A DNA stretch of 23,636 nucleotides from Streptosporangiaceae bacterium (lineage in GTDB: Bacteria > Actinomycetota > Actinomycetes > Streptosporangiales > Streptosporangiaceae): assembly GCA_030041195.1 (NCBI GenBank), contig JASHOI010000223.1, forward strand, positions 1-23,636, in the 5' to 3' direction. Below are positions 6,447-14,741 of the stretch, piece by piece; positions within the stretch are counted from its first letter, which is position 1, and each line of letters starts with the position of its first letter. A model generated the notes under the pieces. It was not told the origin of the DNA. It made no database searches and was given only the letters and a program-made list of their open reading frames with translations. A program made the translations under genes and the position numbers.

Positions 6447-7535
6447 GGGGTGCTGGCCGTGGAGCCGGACGGTACCCGCGCCCTTGGTTATCTCACCGGC
6501 CAGCCACGCCGTTACGCCGCGGGATCCCAGCAGGCCGAGCGCGGCGCCAGCGTCGTGCGCGCCGACCACGGCGACCATGCCCACGCCCATGTTGAAGACC
6601 CGCTCCATCTCCTCGTCGGCGAGCGAGCCCCACTCGGCCAGCAGCCCGAACACCGGCTGAGGGCTCCAGGTGGCACGGTCGAGCACGGCGTCGGTGTACG
6701 GCGGCAGCACCCGGGCCAGGTTCAGCGCCAGGCCGCCGCCGGTCACGTGCGCGAACGCGTGCACGTCGCAGCCCTCGGCCAGGGCCAGGCAGTCGCGAGC
6801 GTAGATGCGGGTCGGGACGAGCAGCTCCTCGCCGAGCGTCCGGCCGAGCCCGGACGGGGTCGCGCCGAGGTCCAGCGACCCGCCGGCCCGGCTCAGCACG
6901 TGCCGGACCAGCGAGAACCCGTTCGAGTGCAGGCCGGACGAGGCCATCGCGATCACCGCGTCGCCGGGCCCGACCCGGTCCGGCCCGAGCAGCCGGTCCG
7001 CCTCGACCACCCCGGTCGCCGCTCCCGCCAGGTCGAAGTCGTCCGGGCCAAGGTGGCCAGGATGCTCCGCGGTCTCCCCGCCGATCAGCGCGCAGCCGGC
7101 CTGAACGCACCCGTCGGCGACCCCGCCGACGATCGCGGCCACCCGGTCGGGGCGGATCCGGCCGCACACCACGTAGTCGGTGAGGAACAGCGGTTCCGCG
7201 CCGCAGACCACGAGATCGTCGACGACCATGCCAACCAGGTCGATCCCGACCGTGCCGTAGACGCCGAGCTGCTGCGCGATCACCACCTTCGTGCCGACGC
7301 CGTCGGTCGCGGTCGCCAGCAGCGGCCGCCGGCAGGCGGCGAGCTTGGCAGCGTCGAAAAGCCCGGCGAAGCCGCCGATGCCGCCGACGACCTCCGGCCT
7401 GGCGGTCCGGGCCACGGCCGACCGGATCAGGTCCACGGCCCGGTCTCCGGCCGCCATGTCGACCCCGGCACCGGCGTAGCTCAGCGCGGCGCCGCCGGGG
7501 ATGTCCCGGGCGCCGGGGCCGTCCGGGGCGCTCAC
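6441..7535 (-). CDS. purM: Phosphoribosylformylglycinamidine cyclo-ligase (AIR synthetase)
   Basis: The product is 364 residues and catalyses step 5 of purine synthesis, FGAM + ATP to AIR. Family motifs in order are ALSYAGAGVDMAAGDRAVDL near the N-terminus, the ATP-binding ATDGVGTKVVIAQQLG, GIDLVGMVVDDLVVCGAEPL, CALIGGETAEHPGH, MASSGLHSNGFSLVRHVLSR and the C-terminal FAHVTGGGLALNLARVLP and MGVGMVAVV. Length is normal for the family. The GTG at 7533-7535 overlaps the purF stop (GTGA), so purF and purM are translationally coupled. The long frame continuing to 7793 is a false extension into purF. A 14-bp duplication overlaps the stop codon. Confidence 0.97.
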   Translation of the reverse strand: MSAPDGPGARDIPGGAALSYAGAGVDMAAGDRAVDLIRSAVARTARPEVVGGIGGFAGLFDAAKLAACRRPLLATATDGVGTKVVIAQQLGVYGTVGIDLVGMVVDDLVVCGAEPLFLTDYVVCGRIRPDRVAAIVGGVADGCVQAGCALIGGETAEHPGHLGPDDFDLAGAATGVVEADRLLGPDRVGPGDAVIAMASSGLHSNGFSLVRHVLSRAGGSLDLGATPSGLGRTLGEELLVPTRIYARDCLALAEGCDVHAFAHVTGGGLALNLARVLPPYTDAVLDRATWSPQPVFGLLAEWGSLADEEMERVFNMGVGMVAVVGAHDAGAALGLLGSRGVTAWLAGEITKGAGTVRLHGQHPA

Positions 7536-9058
7536 GAGCCTGCCTGCGCCGCGCTCACCACCGCGCGTTCCAGCAGGTGCTTGCCCTGCTCCTCGGAGGC
7601 GACCCCCAGCGGGTACTCGCCGTCGAAGCAGGCGCGGCACAACCGCTCCGCGGGCAGTGTGGTCGCGGCGATCAGGCCCTCCAGCGACACGTAGCCCAGC
7701 GTGTCGGCCCCGATCGACACCCGGATCTCCTCGGCCGACAGGCCGCCAGCGATCAGCTCGGCCCGGGTCGCGAAGTCGATGCCGTAAAAGCACGGCCAGG
7801 CCACCGGCGGGCTGGAGATGCGCACGTGCACCTCGGCGGCTCCGGCCTCGCGCAGCATCGCCACGATCGCCCGCTGCGTGTTGCCGCGGACGATGGAGTC
7901 GTCGACGACGACCACCCGCTGGCCCGCGATCACGTCGCGCAGTGGGTTCAGCTTCAGCCTGATGCCGCGCTGCCTGATCGTCTGGCTCGGCTGGATGAAG
8001 GTCCGGCCCACGTAGGAGTTCTTGACCAGGCCCTGGCCGTACGGGATGCCGCTGGCCTGCGCGTAGCCGATCGCGGCCGGCGTGCCGGACTCCGGGACGG
8101 GGATCACCAGGTCGGCGTCGACGGGATGCTCGGCGGCGAGCCTCTGGCCGACCTCGACCCTGGTTGCCTGCACGCTCCGGCCCGCTATCGCGGTGTCCGG
8201 GCGGGCCAGGTACACGTACTCGAACAGGCAGCCCCGTGGCTGCGGCTGGGCGAACCTGCGGGACCGCAGGCCACGCTCGTCGATCGTGACCAGTTCCCCG
8301 GGCTCGATCTCCCGCACGAACGACGCCCCGACGATGTCAAGCGCCGCGGTCTCGCTGGCCACCACCCAGCCGCGTTCCAGGCGGCCGAGCACGAGCGGGC
8401 GGAAGCCCTGCGGGTCGCGCGCCGCGTAAAGGGTCCGCTCGTCCATGAACACCAGCGAGTACGCGCCGCGGACCAGCGGCAGCGCGGCCAGGGCCCCGGC
8501 CTCGATGCCGTGGCTCTCGCCGTCCGCGGAGCCTCCGTCACCGGCACCGTCCGCCGGGAGCGTGAACAGCGCGGTCAGCACGTCGGTGTCGGACGTCGCT
8601 TCCGGCAGGCCGCCGGTTGCCCGGCCGCCGTCGCCCGCCGACGCCCGCACCAGCGCGGCGAGCTCCAGGGTGTTGATCAGGTTGCCGTTGTGGCCGAGCG
8701 CCAGGCTCGCCGACGGTGTGGTGCGGAACGTCGGCTGGGCGTTGTGCCACACCGACGAGCCGCTCGTCGAGTACCGGCAGTGCCCGACCGCGATGTAGCC
8801 ACGCAGCGTGCTGAGCACCGGCGCGTCGAAGACCTGCGGGACCAGGCCCATGTCCTTGAAGACGACGATCCTCGAGCCGTCGCTGACCGCGATCCCGGCC
8901 GATTCCTGGCCGCGGTGCTGCAACGCGTAGAGGCCGAAGTAGGCGAGCGTTGCCACATCCTCGTCGGGCGACCAGACGCCGAACACCCCGCATGCATCCC
9001 GCGGCGGCCTGTCGGCGGGATCGAGATCATCCGTCAGGCGGCCATCAGGCTTGATCAC
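7532..9058 (-). CDS. purF: Amidophosphoribosyltransferase
   Basis: The product is 508 residues and makes phosphoribosylamine from PRPP and glutamine, the committed step of purine synthesis. The Ntn-type glutaminase nucleophile is C23 (RDACGVFGVW), so a 22-residue propeptide would be removed. GLYALQHRGQESAGIAVSDG and GHCRYSTSG follow. The PRPP loop VVVVDDSIVRGNT is at about 382-394. Cysteines C277, C423, C474 and C477 fall where the Bacillus-type enzyme holds its [4Fe-4S] cluster (CLFEYVYLARPD, WPCFYGIDF, CRACFDGEYPLG), so this is the iron-sulfur, propeptide type. A Gly/Asp-rich stretch (about 140-184) is slightly expanded. The start is GTG 9058; AAAGGGG lies 12 nt upstream inside the arm of a long inverted repeat. 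It overlaps purM by 4 nt. Confidence 0.97.
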   Translation of the reverse strand: MIKPDGRLTDDLDPADRPPRDACGVFGVWSPDEDVATLAYFGLYALQHRGQESAGIAVSDGSRIVVFKDMGLVPQVFDAPVLSTLRGYIAVGHCRYSTSGSSVWHNAQPTFRTTPSASLALGHNGNLINTLELAALVRASAGDGGRATGGLPEATSDTDVLTALFTLPADGAGDGGSADGESHGIEAGALAALPLVRGAYSLVFMDERTLYAARDPQGFRPLVLGRLERGWVVASETAALDIVGASFVREIEPGELVTIDERGLRSRRFAQPQPRGCLFEYVYLARPDTAIAGRSVQATRVEVGQRLAAEHPVDADLVIPVPESGTPAAIGYAQASGIPYGQGLVKNSYVGRTFIQPSQTIRQRGIRLKLNPLRDVIAGQRVVVVDDSIVRGNTQRAIVAMLREAGAAEVHVRISSPPVAWPCFYGIDFATRAELIAGGLSAEEIRVSIGADTLGYVSLEGLIAATTLPAERLCRACFDGEYPLGVASEEQGKHLLERAVVSAAQAGS

Positions 9059-9066
9059 CTCGACAG

Positions 9067-9137
9067 TGAACCCCTTTCATCCGCAGGAATCAAGTTCAGA
9101 TCGGGTGGGCAGCCTTGGGGAGGATGAAAGAGGTTCA
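9067..9137. promoter_or_regulatory. Long inverted repeat immediately upstream of purF
   Basis: The arms 9067-9082 and 9122-9137 pair over 16 bp with one mismatch (tgaacccctttcatcc against ggatgaaagaggttca), with a 39-nt loop. The proximal arm ends 8 nt from the purF GTG and contains the only plausible Shine-Dalgarno sequence (AAAGGGG on the minus strand). A TAGACT -10-like box (minus strand, 9137-9142) lies at the distal end. It could be an mRNA hairpin masking the RBS or a pair of inverted regulator boxes. Confidence 0.6.
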
Positions 9138-9169
9138 GTCTATGGCAGCACCGTGCGGGAATTGCCCGA

Positions 9170-9625
9170 TCACGGGCCAGCGCCGACCGGCAGGTAGCCG
9201 GAGATGTCGGCGCGCGGGCCGCTGGCGCGGATCCGTCCGTCCGCCAGCGCGTCCGCCCAGGCCAGCCGGCCGGTCGCGAGCAGGACCCAGGTGACCGCGT
9301 CGGTTTCCACCACGTTCGGCGGGGTGCCGCGGGTGTGCCGGGGGCCCGCCACACACTGGATGGCCGCAAACGGCGGGATGCGCACCTCGACCGCGCGGCC
9401 GGGGGCCTTCGCGGCGAGCAGATCGAGCAGGTGCACGACGGCCAGCCGGGCGGCGTCGCGTTCGGGCCCCTGATCCAGATCGATGGCGTCCAGTACCGAG
9501 GCGACGCAGGCGGCCTCGAGTGCCTGCACGGTGACCGGGCCCGGCCATTCGGGGCGCCCGAGCGCCGCCCGCTGCGCGTTAACGACGGCGAGCAGGCGGG
9601 CGGGATCGCCTTTGCGTGCTGGCAT
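9170..9625 (-). CDS. Sterol carrier (SCP-2-like) family protein
   Basis: The product is 151 residues. The C-terminal TWVLLATGRLAWADALADGR followed by IRASGPRADISGYLPV is typical of the actinobacterial sterol-carrier/maleylpyruvate-isomerase-like family, in which a small hydrophobic-pocket domain ends the protein. A similar gene sits upstream of purF in Streptomyces as I recall. The N-terminal half (LLAVVNAQRAALGRPEW...) is helical, and a central VEVRIPPFAAIQCV strand precedes the conserved block. ATG 9625 gives MPARKGDPARLL; a GTG at 9655 would add ten residues. Neither has a clear RBS, so the start is uncertain. It is co-oriented with purF and about 110 bp upstream of it. The ligand and function are unknown. 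Confidence 0.8.
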   Translation of the reverse strand: MPARKGDPARLLAVVNAQRAALGRPEWPGPVTVQALEAACVASVLDAIDLDQGPERDAARLAVVHLLDLLAAKAPGRAVEVRIPPFAAIQCVAGPRHTRGTPPNVVETDAVTWVLLATGRLAWADALADGRIRASGPRADISGYLPVGAGP

Positions 9626-9765
9626 CGCAGCGAACCTAGCCGGCCGGTCGGACACTTACGGGCAGGCCGAGGGCGGATTAGGTGTCCCCAAACCGCAGTT
9701 TTCGGCTCGTAACTTTTTACAACTTCTACTGGCAGAACAGGGCCAATACGAGTAATCGTTCGGGT

Positions 9766-10341
9766 ATGCCTGGTAAGCGCAATGCTCGGTCGCGGGTTCG
9801 CGGCTCCTGGGCAGCCAGGCTGACTGGAGCCGCGTTCGCCATCCTGCTCGCCGCGGTGGGGGCCGCCGTGTACCTGGTCGTGGGCGGGGCGCACGCGGAC
9901 AACTCCGCCTCGGAGCTGCCGACGCGCGTGCTCGCCACGCAGGCGATCGGGCTGGCCGATTCCGCTGCGGGGGGCTCCGACGGCGACACGCTCGTCACGG
10001 CGCCCTCGGGTCTGGCCTTCAGCGGCTCGGGGAGCGCCGGGGCCAACTGGACCGCCGACCAGATGGCCGGCGGGACCTACATCTTCATCTACCTTCAGGA
10101 CGGGCTCTGCGTGGGTCCGGCCCGCGCCACGTCGGTGTCGCTGCAGCGATGCAGCCTCGAGGCCGACCAGCGCTGGGTGCGCCAGCACCCCGTGACCAGC
10201 AGCAATGGCCTGGAGTACTGGCAGCTGCGTAACCTGGGCGACGGCCGGTGCCTGACCGCGGTGGGCGCGGCCGCGCGGCTGGAACCCTGCCGGGCGTCGC
10301 CCGGGGCCAGCCAGCTCATCGCGTTCCTGACCACGTCCTGA
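9766..10341 (+). CDS. Membrane-anchored protein with a ricin-type lectin-like C-terminus
   Basis: The product is 191 residues. It has a basic cytoplasmic start (MPGKRNARSRVRG), one membrane segment or signal anchor at about 18-40 (LTGAAFAILLAAVGAAVYLV), a low-complexity Ser/Gly/Ala region (about 42-100) and a C-terminal domain (about 103-190). The last has four cysteines (C115, C129, C162, C175) and a QxW motif in RCSLEADQRW, as in ricin B beta-trefoil repeats. The domain is shorter than a full trefoil, so this is a partial or diverged lectin fold. ATG 9766 begins a plausible N-terminus. It is transcribed against the purine genes on both sides, ending 9 bp from the purL stop. Carbohydrate binding at the cell surface is inference. 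Confidence 0.65.
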   Translation: MPGKRNARSRVRGSWAARLTGAAFAILLAAVGAAVYLVVGGAHADNSASELPTRVLATQAIGLADSAAGGSDGDTLVTAPSGLAFSGSGSAGANWTADQMAGGTYIFIYLQDGLCVGPARATSVSLQRCSLEADQRWVRQHPVTSSNGLEYWQLRNLGDGRCLTAVGAAARLEPCRASPGASQLIAFLTTS

Positions 10342-10350
10342 GCGGCCGGC

Positions 10351-12648
10351 TCAGCCGAACAGCGCGGGCAGCGTGCCGCGGTGCGCGGCCGCCAGCTCGT
10401 CGAGCGGGATCGTGAAGCAGTCGACGATCTCCAGGGTGCTGCCGCCGGTCACCCCGAGCTCGGCGGCCGGCACGCCGTGGGCGGAGCAGAGCGCGGCGAA
10501 GTCGGCCTCGGCGCCCGGCACCGTGGCGACCACCGCCCGCGCCGCCGACTCGGCGAACAAGTAGGTGAACGGGTCCCCGGGCAGCCGCACCGCGCATCCC
10601 TCGCCGCCGGCCAGGCAGCTCTCGGCGAGCGCGATCGCCAGGCCGCCGTCGGAAAGGTCGTGGGCGGCGGCCAGCATCCCGCGCGCGGCGGCCTCGGCCA
10701 GCACGGCCGCCAGATTGCGCTCCGCGTCCAGATCCACCGCTGGCGGGCGGCCGCCGATGTGCTGGTGCGCGACGTGGGCCCACAGCGACCCGCCGAACTC
10801 CGGCTCGGTCCGGCCGAGCAGCACCACGCCGCAGTCCGGCCGGGCGAAGCCGATCGCCAGCCGCTTGCTCACGTCGTCGTGGACGCCGAGCACGCCGACG
10901 ATCGGGGTCGGGTGGATCGCGGTGTCCGCCGTCTGGTTGTAGAAGCTGACGTTTCCCCCGGTCACCGGCACGCCGAGGGCCAGGCAGGCGTCGGCGAGGC
11001 CGCGTACCGCCTCGGTGAACTGCCACATGACGCCGGTGTCCTCGGGCGAGCCGAAGTTGAGGCAGTTGGTGACCGCCAGCGGCCGCGCACCGGTCGCGGC
11101 CACGTTGCGGTACGCCTCGGCGAGCGCGAGCTGGGTCCCCGCGTACGGGTCGAGCAGGCAGTACCTGCCGTTGCCGTCCACGGCGAGCGCGACGCCGAGC
11201 GAAGTATGCTCGTCGACCCTTATCAGCCCGGCGTCCTGCGGCATCGCCAGCACGGTCTCGCCGCGCACGTAGTGGTCGTACTGCTCGGTGACCCAGGTCT
11301 TGTCCGCCGCGTCCGCGGAGCCGAGCATGGCCAGGAGGGTCTTGCGCAGTTCGTCGCCCGCATCGGCCCGGGACAGCTCGGACGGGTCGCCGGCCTGCAG
11401 TTCATGCTGCCCGGGCGGGCGGCTGGCCGGGCGGTGGTAGACCGGGCCCTCGTCTGCCGCGGTGCGCGGCGGTATGTCGACCACGACGTCGCCGTGCCAG
11501 GTCATCTCCAGCCGCCCGGTGTCGGTGACCTCGCCGATCACGGTCGCTTCGACGTCCCACTTCGCGCAGATGTCCATGAAGCGCTGCAGCCCGGCCGGCT
11601 CGACGATCGCCATCATGCGTTCCTGGGACTCGCTCATCAGGATTTCCGCGGGGCCCAGCGATGCGTCCCGCAGCGGCACCGTGTCCAGCCTGACCCGCAT
11701 CCCGACCCCGTCGCCGCCGCCGGCCGCCAGCTCGGTGGTCGCGCAGGCCACCCCGGCCGCGCCGAGATCCTGGACGCCGAGCACCAGGCCAGCGGCGTAG
11801 AGCTCCAGGCAGCACTCGATGAGCAGCTTTTCCTTGAACGGGTCGCCGACCTGGACACTGGGCCGCTTGGCTCCTTCGGCTCGGGCGCCACCCGCCGCCC
11901 CACCCCGAAAGGACGCGCTGGCCAGCACCGACGCCCCGCCGATGCCGTCCGGCCCGGTCTTCGCGCCGACCAGGACCACCGCGTTGCCCGGCCCGGTGGC
12001 CGCGGCCAGCTTGAGGTCTTCGTGCCGCATGACGCCCAGGCAGAGGGCGTTGACCAGCGGGTTGCCCGCGTAGCAGGGATCGAAGGCCAGCTCACCGCCG
12101 ATGTTGGGCAGGCCCAGGCAGTTGCCGTAGAACGAGATGCCGCCGACAACTCCCGGCAGCACCCTGCGGGTGTCCGGCGCGTCCGCGGGGCCGAACCTCA
12201 GCGCGTCCATCACCGCCACCGGACGGGCGCCCATGGCCAGGATGTCGCGCACGATCCCGCCGACGCCGGTCGCGGCGCCCTGGAACGGCTCGACGTAGCT
12301 CGGGTGATTGTGCGATTCCAGCTTGAACGTCACCGCGTAGCCCTGGCCGATGTCGACGACGCCCGCGTTCTGCCCGATGCCCGCCAGCAGCGCGGCGGTC
12401 CGCGGCGCCTTGTCGGCGAACTGCTTGAGATGGGCCCGGGACGACTTGTAGGAGCAGTGCTCGCTCCACATCACCGAGTAGATCGCCAGCTCGGCGTCGG
12501 TGGGCCTGCGGCCGAGCATCCCGGCGATCCGCTGGTACTCCTCGCCGGTGAGGCCGAGCTCGGCGTAGGGCTGCGGCCGGTCCCGCGTCGCGGCGGCGTG
12601 CGGCACCGTGTCTATTTTCGGCCTCCGGGGCGCCTTTGGCCCGGTCAC
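10351..12648 (-). CDS. purL: Phosphoribosylformylglycinamidine synthase, synthetase subunit
   Basis: The product is 765 residues, the small form of PurL that needs PurS and PurQ. It converts FGAR + ATP + ammonia (from PurQ) to FGAM, step 4 of purine synthesis. Motifs include [20 protein letters not shown] with the catalytic His, [60 protein letters not shown] and the C-terminal [20 protein letters not shown] 12648 overlaps the purQ stop (GTGA), coupling translation. The open frame up to 13053 is an artefact inside purQ. It is convergent with the ricin-like gene, with no room for a long terminator between them. Confidence 0.97.
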   Translation of the reverse strand: MTGPKAPRRPKIDTVPHAAATRDRPQPYAELGLTGEEYQRIAGMLGRRPTDAELAIYSVMWSEHCSYKSSRAHLKQFADKAPRTAALLAGIGQNAGVVDIGQGYAVTFKLESHNHPSYVEPFQGAATGVGGIVRDILAMGARPVAVMDALRFGPADAPDTRRVLPGVVGGISFYGNCLGLPNIGGELAFDPCYAGNPLVNALCLGVMRHEDLKLAAATGPGNAVVLVGAKTGPDGIGGASVLASASFRGGAAGGARAEGAKRPSVQVGDPFKEKLLIECCLELYAAGLVLGVQDLGAAGVACATTELAAGGGDGVGMRVRLDTVPLRDASLGPAEILMSESQERMMAIVEPAGLQRFMDICAKWDVEATVIGEVTDTGRLEMTWHGDVVVDIPPRTAADEGPVYHRPASRPPGQHELQAGDPSELSRADAGDELRKTLLAMLGSADAADKTWVTEQYDHYVRGETVLAMPQDAGLIRVDEHTSLGVALAVDGNGRYCLLDPYAGTQLALAEAYRNVAATGARPLAVTNCLNFGSPEDTGVMWQFTEAVRGLADACLALGVPVTGGNVSFYNQTADTAIHPTPIVGVLGVHDDVSKRLAIGFARPDCGVVLLGRTEPEFGGSLWAHVAHQHIGGRPPAVDLDAERNLAAVLAEAAARGMLAAAHDLSDGGLAIALAESCLAGGEGCAVRLPGDPFTYLFAESAARAVVATVPGAEADFAALCSAHGVPAAELGVTGGSTLEIVDCFTIPLDELAAAHRGTLPALFG

Positions 12649-13334
12649 GCGGCGTCGTCCGTTCCGAGCGCCCGGAGTGCGGAGGTGAAGAAGCCCAGCC
12701 CGTCGTCGCCGGGGCCGGTCAGCGCGTCGATCGCGTGCTCGGGGTGCGGCATCAGCCCGACGATGCTGCCGCTCTCGCTGCGGATGCCGGCGATGCCGGC
12801 GGCCGAGCCGTTCGGGCTGGTGCCCACGTACCGCGCGAGCACCTGGCCGCGTTCCTCCAGCCCGGCCAGGGTGGCCGCGTCGGCCACGTAGGCGCCCTCG
12901 CCGCTCTTGAGCACCAGGGTCAGCTCCTGGCCGGGCGCGTAGGACAGGGTCCAGGGCGTCGCCGCGTTCTCGATCCGCACCCGGACATCCCGGCTGATGA
13001 AGCGCAGCCCGCTGTTGCGGGTCAGCGCGCCGGGCAGCAGCTGCGCCTCGCACAGGATCTGGAACCCGTTGCAGATGCCGAGCACCGGCAGCCCGGCCCT
13101 GGCCGCCGGCACCAGCTCGGCCATCACCGGCGCGAACCTGGCGATCGCGCCGCAGCGCAGGTAGTCGCCGTAGGAGAAACCGCCGGGCAGCACCACGGCG
13201 TCGACGCCGCGCAGGTCGCGGTCACCGTGCCAGAGCGGGACCGCGACGGCGCCGGCACGGCTGACGGCGCGGGCGGCATCGTGGTCGTCGAGCGACCCCG
13301 GAAACGTGATGACCCCGATGCGGATAGTAGTCAT
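12645..13334 (-). CDS. purQ: Phosphoribosylformylglycinamidine synthase, glutaminase subunit
   Basis: The product is 229 residues, a class I glutamine amidotransferase that supplies ammonia to PurL. It opens [20 protein letters not shown], has the oxyanion-strand [20 protein letters not shown], the nucleophile C88 in [10 protein letters not shown], and the H197/E199 pair in [10 protein letters not shown]. Length is normal for the stand-alone subunit. The start is ATG 13334; the SD is weak (GGTGG-like). The 3' end overlaps purL by 4 nt. Unlike the usual purS-purQ pairing, an RsbW-like gene and 80 bp of spacer lie upstream. Confidence 0.97.
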   Translation of the reverse strand: MTTIRIGVITFPGSLDDHDAARAVSRAGAVAVPLWHGDRDLRGVDAVVLPGGFSYGDYLRCGAIARFAPVMAELVPAARAGLPVLGICNGFQILCEAQLLPGALTRNSGLRFISRDVRVRIENAATPWTLSYAPGQELTLVLKSGEGAYVADAATLAGLEERGQVLARYVGTSPNGSAAGIAGIRSESGSIVGLMPHPEHAIDALTGPGDDGLGFFTSALRALGTDDAA

Positions 13335-13373
13335 GAGCGCACCACCACGCTGGCAGATTACCGGCCAGGTCCA

Positions 13374-13399
13374 GGTGACGCGTGCACCGGCCGGTCACC
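13374..13399. terminator. Possible hairpin between the RsbW-like gene and purQ
   Basis: ggtgac (13374-13379) pairs with gtcacc (13394-13399) around a loop that overlaps the 10-bp palindrome accggccggt (13386-13395). It lies just past the RsbW-like stop and 40 bp before the purQ start, so it might reduce read-through into purQ. It has no T tract and a short stem. Confidence 0.3.
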
Positions 13400-13414
13400 G
13401 TGCATGATCGCGGC

Positions 13415-14059
13415 TCAGCCGGCGTCGCGGAGCGTCAGCACCTCGGGGACCGGCTCCGAGCCCGCCTCGGGGTGCGCGAGCGGCGCGTCGCTGCGCAGCT
13501 CGATCCGCTTCTGCAGGGAGACGACGGTCCCGCGGCCGGGGCGGCTGCGCAGCGTCACGTCATCGACGCAGGCGCGCATGATCGCCAGCCCGCGGCCGGA
13601 CTCGGGGAGCTGGGCGAGCACCCGCTCCTCCTCGCGGCGGAGCCTGGACAGCCGGTGGCGCCGCGCGGGCGGCACGGACGCCGTGGGGAAGGGCCACTGT
13701 GCGGCCGGCCGGCGGCGCCGGAACCGGGACACCGAGCGCAGCGGCGTCACGTGCTTGGGCAGCGCGGCCGGGTCGAACCCGCGGCCGTTGTCCACGACCT
13801 CGAGCACGCAGCTTTGCGGGCCGACCGTCGCCGTGACCTCGTAACGGAACCCCGGGCCGCTGTGCCGCAGCACGTTCGTGCACGCCTCGGTCACAGCAAG
13901 CAGCAGGTCAGCGATGCACTCCTCGTCGACGCCGAGCCGGTCAAGAGTTTCACCGAGAACGTGCCGCACGACGGGAACGCTGATCGTCTCACGGGGAAAC
14001 ACCAGGCAGAACCGGGCATCCACGGCCGGCTCCCTGGCAGATGTCACCCGAGTACGCAT
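13415..14059 (-). CDS. RsbW-like ATP-binding protein (GHKL anti-sigma kinase family)
   Basis: The product is 214 residues. The GHKL ATP-binding fold is shown by the N box DLLLAVTEACTNVLRHSGPG (E59, N62), the G1 box VVDNGRGFDP (D90, G92, G94) and the G2 box ESGRGLAIMRACVDDV (about 153-168). The last strand contains GRGTVVSLQKRI. Such proteins in actinobacteria usually act as anti-sigma serine kinases that bind SigB/SigF-type sigma factors or STAS anti-antagonists. No sigma or STAS gene is adjacent. Between G1 and G2 there is an extra basic, Pro-rich stretch of about 55 residues (97-152) that is unusually long. The start is ATG 14059 with AAGGAG very close (3-nt gap). It lies between purS and purQ in the same orientation. 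Confidence 0.82.
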   Translation of the reverse strand: MRTRVTSAREPAVDARFCLVFPRETISVPVVRHVLGETLDRLGVDEECIADLLLAVTEACTNVLRHSGPGFRYEVTATVGPQSCVLEVVDNGRGFDPAALPKHVTPLRSVSRFRRRRPAAQWPFPTASVPPARRHRLSRLRREEERVLAQLPESGRGLAIMRACVDDVTLRSRPGRGTVVSLQKRIELRSDAPLAHPEAGSEPVPEVLTLRDAG

Positions 14060-14185
14060 CCGCTCCTTAGCTCCCCGTAACCCACAGGTCACCGCTGACC
14101 TCATTGTGAATGAATTCCCGTAGCGCGCTGCGGTAATCATGAAGTTGGGCGATCTCTGGACGAACAGTGCGCTTCACAACTGTAA

Positions 14186-14198
14186 ACGGACAGTCCGT
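14186..14198. promoter_or_regulatory. 13-bp palindrome between purS and the RsbW-like gene
   Basis: acggacagtccgt is a perfect odd-length palindrome in the 212-bp gap between the end of purS (14272) and the RsbW-like start (14059). It sits upstream of the RsbW-like gene, where it could be an operator, or it could be a short transcript-end hairpin after purS. A related, weaker cgtga/tcacg pair occurs at 14588-14603, on the other side of purS. Confidence 0.3.
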
Positions 14199-14271
14199 CA
14201 CCGTGAGTTCAGCGGCGATGGCGCCCTGCTTCAGCCTCGGTTGCGGTGCCGCGCGCGGCCTTCAGCCTGGA

Positions 14272-14514
14272 TTAAGCGGGCCGCACCGAGAACTCCTCGA
14301 TCACCGGGTTGGCCAGCAGCTCGCTCGCCAGCTCGGCCACCCGGGCCACGGCGGCCTCGTCGGCAGGCCCGCCGAGCTCGATCTCGAACCGCTTGCCCTG
14401 ACGGACGCCGACGACCTGGCCGAACCCGAGACGATGGCACGCGCTCGCGATCGCCTCGCCCTGCGGATCGTGGATCTCCGGCTTGAGCATCACCTCAACG
14501 ACAACTCTGGCCAC
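14272..14514 (-). CDS. purS: Phosphoribosylformylglycinamidine synthase, PurS subunit
   Basis: The product is 80 residues, the small structural subunit that bridges PurQ and PurL in the three-part FGAM synthase. MARVVVEVMLKPEIHDPQGE matches the conserved start, followed by GQVVGVRQGKRFEIEL and the C-terminal ELLANPVIEEFSV. The length is exactly that expected. The start is GTG 14514. There is no SD, but TACGCT (minus strand, 14522-14527) lies 7 nt upstream, the arrangement of a leaderless transcript with a TAnnnT -10 box. It is divergent from the E1 alpha gene. It is separated from purQ by the RsbW-like gene. Confidence 0.95.
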   Translation of the reverse strand: MARVVVEVMLKPEIHDPQGEAIASACHRLGFGQVVGVRQGKRFEIELGGPADEAAVARVAELASELLANPVIEEFSVRPA

Positions 14515-14521
14515 GGAGGGC

Positions 14522-14527
14522 AGCGTA
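14522..14527 (-). promoter_or_regulatory. Putative -10 box of a leaderless purS transcript
   Basis: TACGCT on the minus strand fits TAnnnT and ends 7 nt before the purS GTG. Together with the absence of an RBS this suggests transcription starting at or near the start codon. No consensus -35 is seen. Confidence 0.35.
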
Positions 14528-14627
14528 CGCCGGCCCCCGGCCGATTAGATCTGCAGGCCGCGGGCAGGGCTTGTGGCCAAGGCAGTCCGTGATGTCTGTC
14601 ACGATGGCTGTATCGGACATTCGCCGC

Positions 14628-14658
14628 TTGACCTTCCGCGACTGCCGCCGGGTACTGT
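14628..14658 (+). promoter_or_regulatory. Putative promoter of the 2-oxoacid dehydrogenase operon
   Basis: TTGACC (14628-14633) and TACTGT (14653-14658) match the -35 and TAnnnT -10 boxes of the main actinobacterial sigma factor, with a slightly long 19-bp spacer. The E1 alpha start is 84 bp beyond the -10, leaving a leader with its own AGGAG. Confidence 0.4.
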
Positions 14659-14741
14659 CACAGCGAGCGCCGACGGACAAACCGGCTGGTCCGGTCCCAT
14701 CAGGGCAACCGTACCGGCCCCGAACAAGCGAGGAGTGGCAC

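Noticed and set aside
7577..9127. 516-codon plus-strand frame opposite purF
   Set aside because: It is a composition shadow of purF with no RBS or recognisable domain.
10381..12891. 836-codon open frame on the plus strand
   Set aside because: It is antisense to purL, Arg/Gly/Val-rich, and arises from the high GC of the real gene.
14571..14741. N-terminal extension of the E1 alpha protein
   Set aside because: The stretch contains the probable promoter and lacks an RBS; GTG 14742 has AGGAG at proper spacing.
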